Under the pieces are notes generated by a model. It was not told the origin of the DNA and did no database searches. It saw only the letters and a list, made by a program, of their open reading frames with translations. A program made the position numbers and the translations under genes. A stretch of DNA of 36,422 nucleotides from Thermoanaerobacterales bacterium 50_218. Lineage in GTDB: Bacteria > Bacillota > DSM-12270 > Thermacetogeniales > Thermacetogeniaceae. The DNA is taken from the NCBI GenBank assembly GCA_001508855.1, contig LGFL01000011.1:1-36422 (forward strand), given 5' to 3'. Positions 1 to 7,849 of the stretch are shown piece after piece (the first letter of the stretch is position 1; each line of letters starts with the position of its first letter).

Positions 1-125
1 TTCGTAGTGCCTTATGAACCGCCGTATACCGAACGGTACGTACGGTGGTGTGGGGGGACGGGGGTTAACCGCCCCCTCCTACCCGATTTTGAGCGCAGCA
101 ACGACAGGAAAGGGGGGAGAAAAAC
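1..125. other. Leader upstream of the primase gene
   Basis: No gene is supported here. The stretch contains two G5 runs (53-57 and 60-64), either of which can pair with the C5 run at 72-76 across TTAACC. The core CGGGGGTT resembles the TCGGGGGTA repeats found after the primase gene. A purine-rich ribosome-binding site, AGGGGGGAG, lies just before the ATG at 126. Confidence 0.4.
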
Positions 126-2750
126 ATGCTGAAAGAATCCCACAAGCAGAAGCTCTTGGAAAACTACGGAATAGACCCGCAGAATCCGTCAATCACAGAC
201 ATGATCGACCGCGGCCTCCTGCGTTCGGTCACGCGGGAAGAGGCCGCGGCGCTGTTGGGGTTAGACCTGAACGACCCCGGGCTGGAATCTGGCGGGGTTT
301 ATCTCGAATACCCCGGCACTGACGGAGCAGCCTTCACCATCCGCTTGGACGTGCCCTACCGGAAGGACGGCAAGGAGCGCAAGTACATGCGCCCGGCAGG
401 CCAGGGCAACCGCCTCTTCGTGCCGCCGTGGACAGACCTGGAGAAAACGCAGGAGTTGTGGCTGACCGAGGGCGAGTTTAAAGCCCTGGCGGTGTCCCTC
501 CGGGGGCAGCCCTGCGTGGCTGTGGCTGGAGTGTTTAACTGGCGCACAAATGTTGTGGAGGCCGAACCCCTCGCCGCCGCGCTCGAACTGGAAGGCGAGA
601 AAACCCCCGACCGCCTGGCGATCATACCGGACTTTCAGGAGGAGTGGGTAGGTGGGAAGGCGTTCGTGCTCTGGTACGACTCAGACATCCGGCCCGATCA
701 CCAAGCCTACCCCGCCTTCCAGCGACTGGCCGAGCAGCTCTACCGCCTGGGGGCGGTTTCGGTGAAGATCCTGACGGTGCCGCCGGTGAAAGGTAGCGGC
801 AAGACCGGCTTAGACGATTATTTTCTAGAGCGTGAAAAAGCGGGAAAAAACGCTTTAGCCGAACTTAACGCTCTGGCTGATGAAACCGAAGAATACCTGC
901 CGGTTGGGGACGGGGCCAGGGCCTACGCCGCGGCCGTGGCCGGCGACCGCAACCCGCCGGTGGCGAAGTGCGTCCGCGCCGTCGCCGCCGTGCTGGTGGC
1001 CGAGGGCGAGGCCGCCGCCGAAGAAGTAGCCGAGGAGATCGACCGCCGCCGGGCGCGGGCGCTCTTGAAGGACGCCAAGCGCCTGGTTAAAGCTCTCAAG
1101 GAGAAGGAAAAGCGCGCAGACGAGGCTAGGGCGAGAAAACGGGCAAAAAAGGAGCTGGAGAGGCTTTTGAGCGAGGCGAGGCAGGCCGACGAGCTCGAGA
1201 GGCTGCGCGAGGCCGTGCAGGCGATAAGGACGCAGGAGAAGAAAAAGGCCGCCGAGGTGCAGCGGGAAGTGTTCGAGCTCACGGCGGCGGTGCTGACCTC
1301 CTTGGGTAAGTTTTATGTGGACGACCAAGACCACACGTATTGGTTCTCCACGAAAGAAAAGATACTCTACCGCATGGACTCGCGGGAGTGGAACCGCCTG
1401 CTTACTAGCGCGACCGGACTGACGGACTCCGAGGTCTTAGGCAACGCCGTGCGCAAGCTCCTGGACGCCCACGCAGCCCAAACGGGAGAAAAGGTTGTTA
1501 TAAACCAGATAAGTTACTTCGACCGGGAAAGTTTAAACCTATACCTACACCTCTACAATGGGCGAGTACTGCGTCTGAGCGGCCAGCAGATCGAAGAGAT
1601 CGACAACGGCACCGACGGCGTGCTCTTCCTCGCACGGCGTGAGTGGGTGCCGTGGGACTTCGTGCCGGAAATCCTGACGGACGCGGCGAAGAGAGCCGAA
1701 GCAGCACGATGGTTCGAGCGCTTCTGCTTGAATGGAAACTTCGATCCCACATCACCGCTTTCTCCCCCCGATGCCAAAACTGTTCTGCTCACCTGGTTGC
1801 TGGCGGGGTTCTTCAGGAGCCTCCTCCCCACGCGGCCGATCCTGCTCCTGCGCGGGGAAACGGAAAGTGGCAAGAGCATGCTGGCGAGGCTCATTCTCAG
1901 GCTGGTGTACGGCGGTTTGGCGGACGTGGGCAAACAACATGAAAGGGAAGAAAACGCAATGACTTACCTCACGAATTACCCCTGGACCGTTTTTGATAAT
2001 GTAGATGAACACGTGGACTGGCTGCCGGACTTGCTTGCCATTGTGGGGACGGGAGGGGAACTGCCAAAACGCAAACTTTACACGACCAACGAGCTGGAAA
2101 GGTTCAAGTTCGACACCTGGCTGATTCTAACCGCCAGGACGCCAAGATTTAAGCGCGACGACGTGGCCACGCGCCTGCTCCCCCTGAGGCTGGCTCCCCT
2201 CACCAAGAAGGAGCCCGAATCCCGCCTGCTGGCCGAGGTCGCCGATCCGGAGAACCGCAACCTGGCGCTGAGCTATCTCGTTATCCTTCTGAATCAGATT
2301 GTGGCCGTTTTCCGGCAGTACGGCCTGCCGGACACCGACGAGGACATCCGGCTGGCCGACTACGCTGCATTCCTGCGCGCCTTCCTCCGGGGGAGCGCGG
2401 GAGACCGCCGAGAGGCAGACGCCGCGACCAACAGGATAATAACTGCTATACAGCAACTGCAAGCCGAGTTCCTGGCCGAGAACGACCCTCTGCTCGACAT
2501 ACTCACGGAAGCCATCGAGGACGGCGCGGTGGAAGAAGGAAAGCCGATAAAGACGAACGAACTCTTCGCCGCGCTGGCAGGGTACTGCAGGGCAAAGGAC
2601 TACGAGGTGCCCGTGCGCCACCCGGTCTGGTTGGCGCGCAGGTTAGTGGAGATGCAGGCAGCCGTGAAGGTGCGCGGGCTGCAGGTCTTGATCACCACCG
2701 ACGGAAAGACGAAGACCAGCACTTTCACTTTCGAAAGAATTTCTACCTGA
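126..2750 (+). CDS. DUF3854-type primase-helicase of an integrated element
   Basis: This 874-residue protein combines a Toprim-like DUF3854 primase region with a C-terminal helicase-like ATPase, so it probably primes and unwinds DNA for the element's own replication. Visible motifs are TEGEFKA (residues about 114-120), WYDSD (183-187) and KTGLDDYF (226-233), the usual DUF3854 signature. A charged coiled-coil stretch follows (about 310-390). A Walker A motif GETESGKS lies near 577-584 and a Walker B-like TVFDNVDE near 620. The ATG at 126 follows AGGGGGGAG. The gene is followed directly by the repeat-rich candidate origin, then by a DNA polymerase, which fits a replication module. Fusion of primase and helicase is known in plasmid and phage proteins; the exact helicase family cannot be settled by eye. 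Confidence 0.85.
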   Translation: MLKESHKQKLLENYGIDPQNPSITDMIDRGLLRSVTREEAAALLGLDLNDPGLESGGVYLEYPGTDGAAFTIRLDVPYRKDGKERKYMRPAGQGNRLFVPPWTDLEKTQELWLTEGEFKALAVSLRGQPCVAVAGVFNWRTNVVEAEPLAAALELEGEKTPDRLAIIPDFQEEWVGGKAFVLWYDSDIRPDHQAYPAFQRLAEQLYRLGAVSVKILTVPPVKGSGKTGLDDYFLEREKAGKNALAELNALADETEEYLPVGDGARAYAAAVAGDRNPPVAKCVRAVAAVLVAEGEAAAEEVAEEIDRRRARALLKDAKRLVKALKEKEKRADEARARKRAKKELERLLSEARQADELERLREAVQAIRTQEKKKAAEVQREVFELTAAVLTSLGKFYVDDQDHTYWFSTKEKILYRMDSREWNRLLTSATGLTDSEVLGNAVRKLLDAHAAQTGEKVVINQISYFDRESLNLYLHLYNGRVLRLSGQQIEEIDNGTDGVLFLARREWVPWDFVPEILTDAAKRAEAARWFERFCLNGNFDPTSPLSPPDAKTVLLTWLLAGFFRSLLPTRPILLLRGETESGKSMLARLILRLVYGGLADVGKQHEREENAMTYLTNYPWTVFDNVDEHVDWLPDLLAIVGTGGELPKRKLYTTNELERFKFDTWLILTARTPRFKRDDVATRLLPLRLAPLTKKEPESRLLAEVADPENRNLALSYLVILLNQIVAVFRQYGLPDTDEDIRLADYAAFLRAFLRGSAGDRREADAATNRIITAIQQLQAEFLAENDPLLDILTEAIEDGAVEEGKPIKTNELFAALAGYCRAKDYEVPVRHPVWLARRLVEMQAAVKVRGLQVLITTDGKTKTSTFTFERIST

Positions 2751-2762
2751 CAGCTTTCGGGT

Positions 2763-2797
2763 GTTTCGGGGGTAAACGAAGAGTTTACCCCCGAAAC
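2763..2797. repeat. 15-bp perfect inverted repeat after the primase gene
   Basis: GTTTCGGGGGTAAAC (2763-2777) and its exact complement (2783-2797) flank a 5-nt loop GAAGA. There is no T-run after it, so it is not a standard intrinsic terminator. It contains one plus and one minus copy of the TCGGGGGTA repeat. Confidence 0.85.
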
Positions 2798-2845
2798 TGA
2801 AAACCTAGAAAAATCAAGGCTTCAAGGGTTTAAACTGAGGTATTG

Positions 2846-2954
2846 TCGGGGGTATCGGGGGTATTTTCGTATTGTTTTTTCTACGAAAATCGAAAAAAAT
2901 TTTTTCCTAAAACCTGGTAAAAAAATTTTCAGATTTTACCCCCGATACCCCCGA
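2846..2954. repeat. 18-bp inverted repeat flanking an AT-rich core
   Basis: Two tandem TCGGGGGTA units at 2846-2863 are mirrored exactly by TACCCCCGATACCCCCGA at 2937-2954; the same minus pair recurs at 3070-3087. The enclosed 73 bp are very AT-rich and contain a smaller inverted repeat, ATTTTCGTA/TACGAAAAT. The layout suggests a melting region bounded by protein-binding repeats. Confidence 0.75.
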
Positions 2955-3159
2955 ATTTCCATTTTCCTTCCAATTGTTTTTTCGGGGGTATACACTGCAT
3001 CCATCGCGTGGCGCGCGCGTGCGCGGGGTTTTTTTTCTTTTAATTTTTGTAGGAAAAACAATAGAAATTTACCCCCGATACCCCCGAAACACCTCCGATG
3101 CCCTACCAGTGAGAGCGAAAAAACCCAGACGCACCAAGGGTTTCGGGGATCGGGGGTTG

Positions 3160-3188
3160 TCGGGGGTAAACTTCCTGTTTACCCCCGA
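3160..3188. repeat. 12-bp inverted repeat of the TCGGGGGTA family
   Basis: TCGGGGGTAAAC (3160-3171) and GTTTACCCCCGA (3177-3188) flank the 5-nt loop TTCCT. It closely copies the 2763-2797 hairpin, so two near-identical hairpins bracket the repeat region. Confidence 0.8.
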
Positions 3189-3258
3189 AAAGAGAGAAAG
3201 ATGTCGGGTAGGTTTTAGGGAATATCTGTCATTACTAACAGCAGCTAGGGAAAAAAGT

Positions 3259-3416
3259 TACCCGACAGCTTTTGATTTGATAAAATAGTATTTGCTTCCA
3301 ATAGTTTCAAGAAAAGTTTGGAAAGGTGTCGGGTGCATTTACCTGACATCTTCCGGTTTGATGAAACGGTGTTTATTTCCAAAAACTTCTAAACAAGTTC
3401 GGAAAGGTGTCGGGTA
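3259..3416. repeat. Two imperfect 81-bp-period direct repeats
   Basis: Copy 1 (3259-3335) and copy 2 (3340-3416) each begin with TACCYGACA and end with GGAAAGGTGTCGGGT, so each is itself bounded by inverted TGTCGGGTA motifs. The spacing between equivalent motifs is 81 bp at both ends. A further TGTCGGGTA lies at 3202, and TACCTGACA at 2744 overlaps the primase stop codon. The second copy runs up to the ribosome-binding site of the next gene, so it could also be an operator. Confidence 0.75.
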
Positions 3417-3436
3417 AAAGAAAGGAGGCCTGTCTG

Positions 3437-4048
3437 GTGCTCCCGGACATAGAAAACGAAGCGCGTCTGGAGTGGCATGAAGACCCTTTCAGGTACCCCT
3501 ACCTGCGGGAGACGTGGGTCATGAAGCCCTCGCGGTCCCGTCCCGTGGCACGAGACGCCTTCGGGGCGGGGAAGCGCGTGGTCGGCTACGCCGTACTGCG
3601 GGAGGATACCCCACCCTCCTCAGTCTCGCCCTGGGGCCGGACGTTCTGGCACCGCAGAGTTTGGTGGCTTTACGAAGACGATGCCGGGATGCCGAACGAC
3701 AGAGGGGCCTACGGCCCCGTCACGGGCGTCTATCCCGTGGAGGCCGTGTCCCCCCAATCTATTCGGACTGCCCGTCCTTCCGTTTTTATAAACGAACGTC
3801 CGTCCGTTGCCGACCTTGAGGGCGAAGACCCCCGCCTGCGCTGCTTGTTGGAGTGGTTGGCCCGGAAGGGTGGAAAGGCGTCCCTGCGCGAGGTACGGCG
3901 GGCTAAGGTCCCCGGCCTGGGGAGCACCCGCGAAGTCCTGACCGCGGCGGGCCGGCTGGCCGAGCTGAGCTGGTGCTGGCTGCGGGAGGAGAGGCGGGGG
4001 AGGACGGGGCAGAGGAGCTTCGTGATCGAGTTGATCGATTTGAGGTAA
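3437..4048 (+). CDS. Hypothetical protein, 203 aa, between origin region and polymerase
   Basis: I do not recognise this protein. The N-terminal half is rich in Trp, Tyr and Arg. The C-terminal third (about 140-203) looks like a small helical, winged-helix-type module ending in LIDLR. The GTG at 3437 is preferred because AAAGGAGG ends nine bases before it; an upstream in-frame GTG at 3407 lies inside the 81-bp repeat and has no ribosome-binding site. The stop codon overlaps the ribosome-binding site of the polymerase gene, so the two are probably cotranscribed and translationally coupled. Its place beside the repeats makes a replication-initiation or repressor role possible, without direct evidence. 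Confidence 0.7.
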   Translation: MLPDIENEARLEWHEDPFRYPYLRETWVMKPSRSRPVARDAFGAGKRVVGYAVLREDTPPSSVSPWGRTFWHRRVWWLYEDDAGMPNDRGAYGPVTGVYPVEAVSPQSIRTARPSVFINERPSVADLEGEDPRLRCLLEWLARKGGKASLREVRRAKVPGLGSTREVLTAAGRLAELSWCWLREERRGRTGQRSFVIELIDLR

Positions 4049-4063
4049 AGGAGGTTGATCGGT

Positions 4064-6739
4064 TTGGGGATCGACCTGAGAGACCTCTTGACCCCCCTGG
4101 GGATAGACCCCGCGTGCCGACAATGTAAAGAAGTGGAAGAAGAAATGAAGGAGGAAGATGTTTTAGCCGAGGCCCACCGTCTTGCTTCTGAGTTCGCCGA
4201 ACGGACTGGACTGAGGCGGTTAGGGCAAAAATACACGACCGAGGACTTAGAGGAGTTCGCGGAGGACCCCGATGCCTTCTCCCACTTCCAGGAACTCTTC
4301 TGGGAGGCGATGGGTTTCGTGCTTGACCCCCCGACGCCGGAGAAGCTGGAGGAGTTCCGGCGCCTGCTGGCCGAAGCCGAGGGCGCTTGGCGGGAGGCCC
4401 GGATGAGGCTGCCTAGCGACCCCAAAAAAGAGCCGGCCCCTGAGCTTCCGCCTTCCGATGGGCAGACGGCGGTGGTGCAGGAGACGTTTTTCGGTGGAGT
4501 CAAAGGGAGAGCGGAGGAGGCGGACTTCGAGTCGGCCCCTACTGTTTGGCGTGATTGGCTTGAGAGTGCGGAAGTCGTGGTGGTCAGCAACTTAGAAGAC
4601 TGGCGCCTCGCCGTCGAGGAGGCGCGGGAGGTTGGGGTCTGCGCTCTCGATTTTGAAACAACTGGCCTCGATCCTTTGCAAAACCAGATCCGGCTGGTTC
4701 AGCTCGCCGTGCCGGTCTATCCTCCAGGCGGACGACGCCTCGTGGCCGAGGACGGCAGGACGCCTGTGCCCGCCTCGAGTGCGAGGGTCTACATCGCCGA
4801 CCTCTTCGTCCTCCCTGAGACAGAGAGGGCCGCGGTCTTGGCGGACCTGGCGGACCTGGTGGCCGATCCTGAAACCGTCAAAGTCGGCCACAACCTCAAG
4901 TTTGACCTAGCCTTCTTGCGCGCCGCTCTGGGCCACAGGATCGCCTGCGAGCGGCTATTTGACACTATGCTCGCCAGTCAATTATGTGCTGCGGGCGATT
5001 TCATCCCCGGAGGGCAGTGGGAGGGCTGGGTGAGAGAGCAGGGCTACTCCTTCGCCAAGAACGACCGCGGGCAGGAGCTGAAGACGAAGCTGCTGGACGA
5101 GCACGGTCACGTGCTGGAGTTCGAGCATGACAACCAGAAGGAGATCAAGCCTTTTTACCCAGCCCACTCCCTCCAGCAGGTGGCGCACCGTCACCTGGAG
5201 GTGTGGCTCCCGAAGGATCTGCAGGCGTCCGACTGGGGAGGCGAGCTTCTTTCGGAAGAGCAGATCCGCTACGCCGTGAAGGACGCCGCAGTGTTGTTGC
5301 CCCTTTACGAAATTTTGAAAACGCTGTTGGTCAAGAACAAACTGGCAGGCGCGGCGAAGGTTGAGTTCGACTGCCTGCCCGCGGTGGTGGAAATAGAACT
5401 TTCCGGTATGCCTTTTGATGCGCCGCGGGCGAGGGGGCTTCTCCGAGAGGCCGAGGCGGAAGCCGAAGCGCTCCGGGAGGAGCTGAGGCGGCTCGCCCAG
5501 GCGGCTGGTTTTAAACCCAAGCCTAAGAAGTCCAAAAAGGTACTAGGCTTCAACCCTGACTCCGGGATCGACTGCACCGACCTCCTCTGGCTCCTCGCCG
5601 AGCGGGAAGGTCTGCTGGCCGGGGAGAAGATTGCCGTTGGAGGTGAGGAGTTCGACGTTGAAACGCGCGACAAGACGCTGAGCCGCCTCACCGGACGGCT
5701 CCCTGAGGGGAGCGCCGTCCGGCGGTTCGCCGAGGGGCTGCGGGCTTACCGGGCGGCGAAGAAGCGGGTGGACTTCCTTAAAAAGTGGTTGGAGTTTCTA
5801 CACCCCGCCGACGACCGTCTGCACCCTGAACTCCGGCAGATAAACCCGCAGGGTGTTGGCCGTTTCTCGGCGAAGAACCCGAACCTCCAGCAGGCCCCGC
5901 GCGGTTCGGAGGTACGGGAGCTGTTTCGAGCCCCGGAAGGCAGAAAGCTTATTGTGGCGGACTACTCGGCCATCGAGATGAGGATAATGGCCCAACTCTC
6001 AGGAGACCGTACGCTCCGGCAGGCGTTCGCGGAGGGCGCGGATGTGCACAGGTTCACGGCTTGCCGGGTGTCCAGTAAACCCCTGGAAGAGGTGACGAAG
6101 GAAGAACGCCGGGCGGCCAAGGCGTTTAATTTTGGTCTGATTTACGGCATGACAGCGGAGACATTCCGCCACTACGCCGAAACAAACTACGGGGTGAAGA
6201 TGACCCTCGAAGAGGCCGATGCCGCGAGGGAGGCCTTCTTTAAAACCTACCCCGGCATCGCCGCCTGGCACGCGCGGCAGAAGAGGAAGATTTACGAGGA
6301 TAATTTTGAAGATTTTTGGCGCCACGAATACAGCAGGGGGTTCTATCTTGAAAAACGCCCCTGTACTCGAACCTTAACCAAACGCCTGCGTGTTTGGCCG
6401 ACAGTCGAACGAGAGCGGAGGGGCGGGACTGGCAAATACAGGTGCAAGGCCGGCTCTGTCACGGAAATTTTCAACACCCCCGACCAGGGCACCGGGGCCG
6501 ACATCCTGAAGCTGGCGATGGCGCTCCTCTACCGCAGACTTCTCGAGCGCGGCTGGGAGGACGTGAAGCTGGTGGCGACGGTCCACGACGAGCTGGTTTT
6601 GGAGGCCCCCGAAGGCCTGGCGAGGGAGGCGGCTGTTCTCCTCAAGGAGACGATGGAGGAGGCAGGGCGGAAGCTGCTCCCCGACGTGCCTGTGGAGGTT
6701 GAGGTCGGGGTCGGCGACAGTTGGGCGGAGAAGGCTTAG
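4064..6739 (+). CDS. Family A DNA polymerase with 3'-5' exonuclease domain
   Basis: The 891-residue product is a DNA polymerase I-type enzyme that probably copies the element's own DNA. The proofreading domain shows LDFETTGLD (about residues 194-202) and VGHNLKFDLAFL further on, the Exo I and Exo II motifs. Polymerase motif A is VADYSAIEMRIMAQL (about 630), motif B KAFNFGLIYGM (about 682) and motif C VHDELVLEAP (about 839). The N-terminal 190 residues carry no recognisable 5' nuclease. The TTG at 4064 is chosen because AAAGGAGG ends nine bases before it; the TTG at 4055 touches that site. Chromosomal Pol I normally has a 5' nuclease, so this form is typical of phage and plasmid replicons. Confidence 0.92.
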   Translation: MGIDLRDLLTPLGIDPACRQCKEVEEEMKEEDVLAEAHRLASEFAERTGLRRLGQKYTTEDLEEFAEDPDAFSHFQELFWEAMGFVLDPPTPEKLEEFRRLLAEAEGAWREARMRLPSDPKKEPAPELPPSDGQTAVVQETFFGGVKGRAEEADFESAPTVWRDWLESAEVVVVSNLEDWRLAVEEAREVGVCALDFETTGLDPLQNQIRLVQLAVPVYPPGGRRLVAEDGRTPVPASSARVYIADLFVLPETERAAVLADLADLVADPETVKVGHNLKFDLAFLRAALGHRIACERLFDTMLASQLCAAGDFIPGGQWEGWVREQGYSFAKNDRGQELKTKLLDEHGHVLEFEHDNQKEIKPFYPAHSLQQVAHRHLEVWLPKDLQASDWGGELLSEEQIRYAVKDAAVLLPLYEILKTLLVKNKLAGAAKVEFDCLPAVVEIELSGMPFDAPRARGLLREAEAEAEALREELRRLAQAAGFKPKPKKSKKVLGFNPDSGIDCTDLLWLLAEREGLLAGEKIAVGGEEFDVETRDKTLSRLTGRLPEGSAVRRFAEGLRAYRAAKKRVDFLKKWLEFLHPADDRLHPELRQINPQGVGRFSAKNPNLQQAPRGSEVRELFRAPEGRKLIVADYSAIEMRIMAQLSGDRTLRQAFAEGADVHRFTACRVSSKPLEEVTKEERRAAKAFNFGLIYGMTAETFRHYAETNYGVKMTLEEADAAREAFFKTYPGIAAWHARQKRKIYEDNFEDFWRHEYSRGFYLEKRPCTRTLTKRLRVWPTVERERRGGTGKYRCKAGSVTEIFNTPDQGTGADILKLAMALLYRRLLERGWEDVKLVATVHDELVLEAPEGLAREAAVLLKETMEEAGRKLLPDVPVEVEVGVGDSWAEKA

Positions 6740-6813
6740 GGATGTAGTGCTGCGTGAAGCGGGCTCGTTCGCATGGGGCATATAAGGCTGAGCTGAGAAG
6801 CAGAAAAAAGCAG

Positions 6814-6835
6814 AGTGCGCACGCGCGTGCGCACT
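6814..6835. repeat. 22-bp perfect palindrome
   Basis: A perfect palindrome with half-site AGTGCGCACGC sits between the polymerase gene and the small zinc-finger gene. A related shorter palindrome, CACGCGCGTG, lies at 7237-7246, after that gene, and a similar GCGCGCGCGTGCGC stretch at 3011-3024. It could be an operator or a cruciform. A T-tract (6861-6867) follows, but the GC stem before it (AGCC/GGCT) is weak. Confidence 0.65.
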
Positions 6836-6902
6836 GGGTCGAGCCTACGCGCCCGGCTTTTTTTATTCTAGCAAAAACGGAGAGAAAAGGGGGGAAGAGG
6901 AC

Positions 6903-7211
6903 TTGGACACTGGACTGCTTTTTACCCTAGAGGAAATTTTCCCAGGCCCGACAATAAAGGGTCCCTGTCCCCACATGCCGACCACCCTACACCTCCGGCG
7001 TTGCGGCGACGAGCTTTACGTGTTGTGCCCCGTCTGCGACACTGTTGGGGTGCTGGACTGCCCCGTGTGCGGCGGCAGGGGCTGCAGTCGGTGCACTGCC
7101 GGTACTGTAGAATGCCCGGCCTGCCTCGGCAGGGGCGAGCTTGCGTGCGAGCGCGCCGGTGAAGTCCTGCGGGCGCTCGCCTGGCTGGAGGCGAGGGCGG
7201 AGTGCTACTAG
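6903..7211 (+). CDS. Small zinc-finger protein with DnaJ-type CxxCxGxG-like motifs
   Basis: The 102-residue product has four Cys pairs in its central and C-terminal part (CPVCDTVG, CPVCGGRGCSRC, CPACLGRG), like the zinc-binding centre of DnaJ but without a J domain. It probably binds zinc and may act as a small adaptor or nucleic-acid-binding protein; no specific role can be given. The TTG start at 6903 follows AAAAGGGGGGAAG. The two GC palindromes flank the gene, at 6814-6835 and 7237-7246. Confidence 0.65.
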   Translation: MDTGLLFTLEEIFPGPTIKGPCPHMPTTLHLRRCGDELYVLCPVCDTVGVLDCPVCGGRGCSRCTAGTVECPACLGRGELACERAGEVLRALAWLEARAECY

Positions 7212-7236
7212 ACGCACAAGCCCGCTTCTAGGCGCG

Positions 7237-7246
7237 CACGCGCGTG
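7237..7246. repeat. Second copy of the GC palindrome core
   Basis: CACGCGCGTG matches the centre of the 22-bp palindrome at 6814-6835; the shared sequence extends to GCGCACGCGCGTG. It lies about 20 bp before the terminator in front of the HU-like gene. Confidence 0.5.
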
Positions 7247-7266
7247 TTCATGTTGTTCCATTTTTT

Positions 7267-7292
7267 GGGGTTAAAAAATTTAACCCCTTTTT
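7267..7292 (+). terminator. Intrinsic terminator directly before the HU-like gene
   Basis: GGGGTTAAA (7267-7275) pairs perfectly with TTTAACCCC (7279-7287) and is followed by TTTTTC. The ribosome-binding site of the next gene starts about 14 bases later, leaving no room for a promoter between them. Confidence 0.8.
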
Positions 7293-7323
7293 CTTCCATC
7301 TCTTCCGAGGAGGTATTTGAGGG

Positions 7324-7626
7324 ATGAGCGCCAACACCAACAGGACGAAAACGAAAGACGTGGTAAAGAAGGTGGCAGAGAGGATGTCCTGCTACCAGAA
7401 GGACGCCAAGGAACTCCTGGAGCACTTCACCGACCTGATAGCCGAGGAGGTCTCGCAGGGGAGGCAGGTCCGCTTCGCCCCCCTGGGCACCTTCTACGCG
7501 CGTCCGGCCAAAAAGCCGCGGCGCGACGGGACCCGCAGGCTGTTGCTGCGCTTCAAACCGTCGAAGGCGGTCCTCCGCAAGCTGGAGGAGGTTGCTGGAG
7601 AGGGTGTTAGAGATGGATTCCATTAA
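7324..7626 (+). CDS. HU/IHF-family DNA-binding protein
   Basis: The 100-residue product fits the HU family: an N-terminal helical dimerisation part (DVVKKVAERMSCYQKDAKE), the FTDLIAEEVSQGRQVRFAPLG segment typical of HU, and a basic arm (PAKKPRRDG). HU proteins bend DNA and assist replication and recombination. The ATG at 7324 is preceded by GAGGAGG. The upstream terminator suggests conditional expression. The 3' end overlaps the next small gene by 14 bases. Confidence 0.8.
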   Translation: MSANTNRTKTKDVVKKVAERMSCYQKDAKELLEHFTDLIAEEVSQGRQVRFAPLGTFYARPAKKPRRDGTRRLLLRFKPSKAVLRKLEEVAGEGVRDGFH

Positions 7627-7849
7627 ACATTTGGCTTTAGTGGTGATCGCCCAGGCTGCACTCGACAGCCGCAAGAAGGCGGCGCAGAGCGCTGACGCGG
7701 TTGCCTTCTTCCAGCGGGCAGCGGCTGGCGGAGACGAAAAAGTGTGGTTTGACCTGGCGGACCTTCGCCCCGGGGCAGTGTTCGGAGGGCTCCGGGAGCG
7801 CCAGGAAACCTCGAACGAAGGGAGGAGAGTGAAGTGGGAGTGCTCCTAA
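7613..7849 (+). CDS. Hypothetical small protein, 78 aa
   Basis: I do not recognise this protein. It begins MDSIKHLALVVIAQAALDS and is otherwise mainly helical and polar. ATG 7613 is preferred to the upstream in-frame TTG at 7592 because GGAGAGG lies eight bases before it. It overlaps the HU-like gene at its start and the next gene at its end, which supports a cotranscribed cluster. Confidence 0.5.
   Translation: MDSIKHLALVVIAQAALDSRKKAAQSADAVAFFQRAAAGGDEKVWFDLADLRPGAVFGGLRERQETSNEGRRVKWECS

Larger units (their letters stand above)
2751..3436. other. Gene-free repeat-rich region, candidate replication origin
   Basis: No convincing gene is present. Eleven exact copies of the 9-mer TCGGGGGTA occur in both orientations: plus at 2766, 2846, 2855, 2982 and 3160; minus at 2786, 2937, 2946, 3070, 3079 and 3180. 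They form nested inverted repeats. Between 2864 and 2936 lies an AT-rich core with runs of A and T. A second motif, TGTCGGGTA and variants, takes over from 3202 to 3416. Iterons plus an AT-rich unwinding segment next to primase, helicase and polymerase genes are the typical layout of a plasmid-type origin; that role is inference. A regulatory region with several protein-binding hairpins is the alternative. Confidence 0.6.

Noticed and set aside
14-322. Open frame overlapping the start of the primase gene
   Set aside because: It overlaps a well-supported gene in another frame and has no ribosome-binding site or recognisable product.
855-1334. Long minus-strand frames opposite the primase and other GC-rich genes
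   Set aside because: These are typical antisense shadows in GC-rich DNA, without starts or motifs.
2974-3288. 104-codon open frame inside the repeat region
   Set aside because: It consists of repeat sequence and low-complexity DNA, with no ribosome-binding site or protein-like composition.
2751-3436. CRISPR array
   Set aside because: The repeats are 9 bp long, occur in both orientations and have irregular spacing; there are no cas genes.
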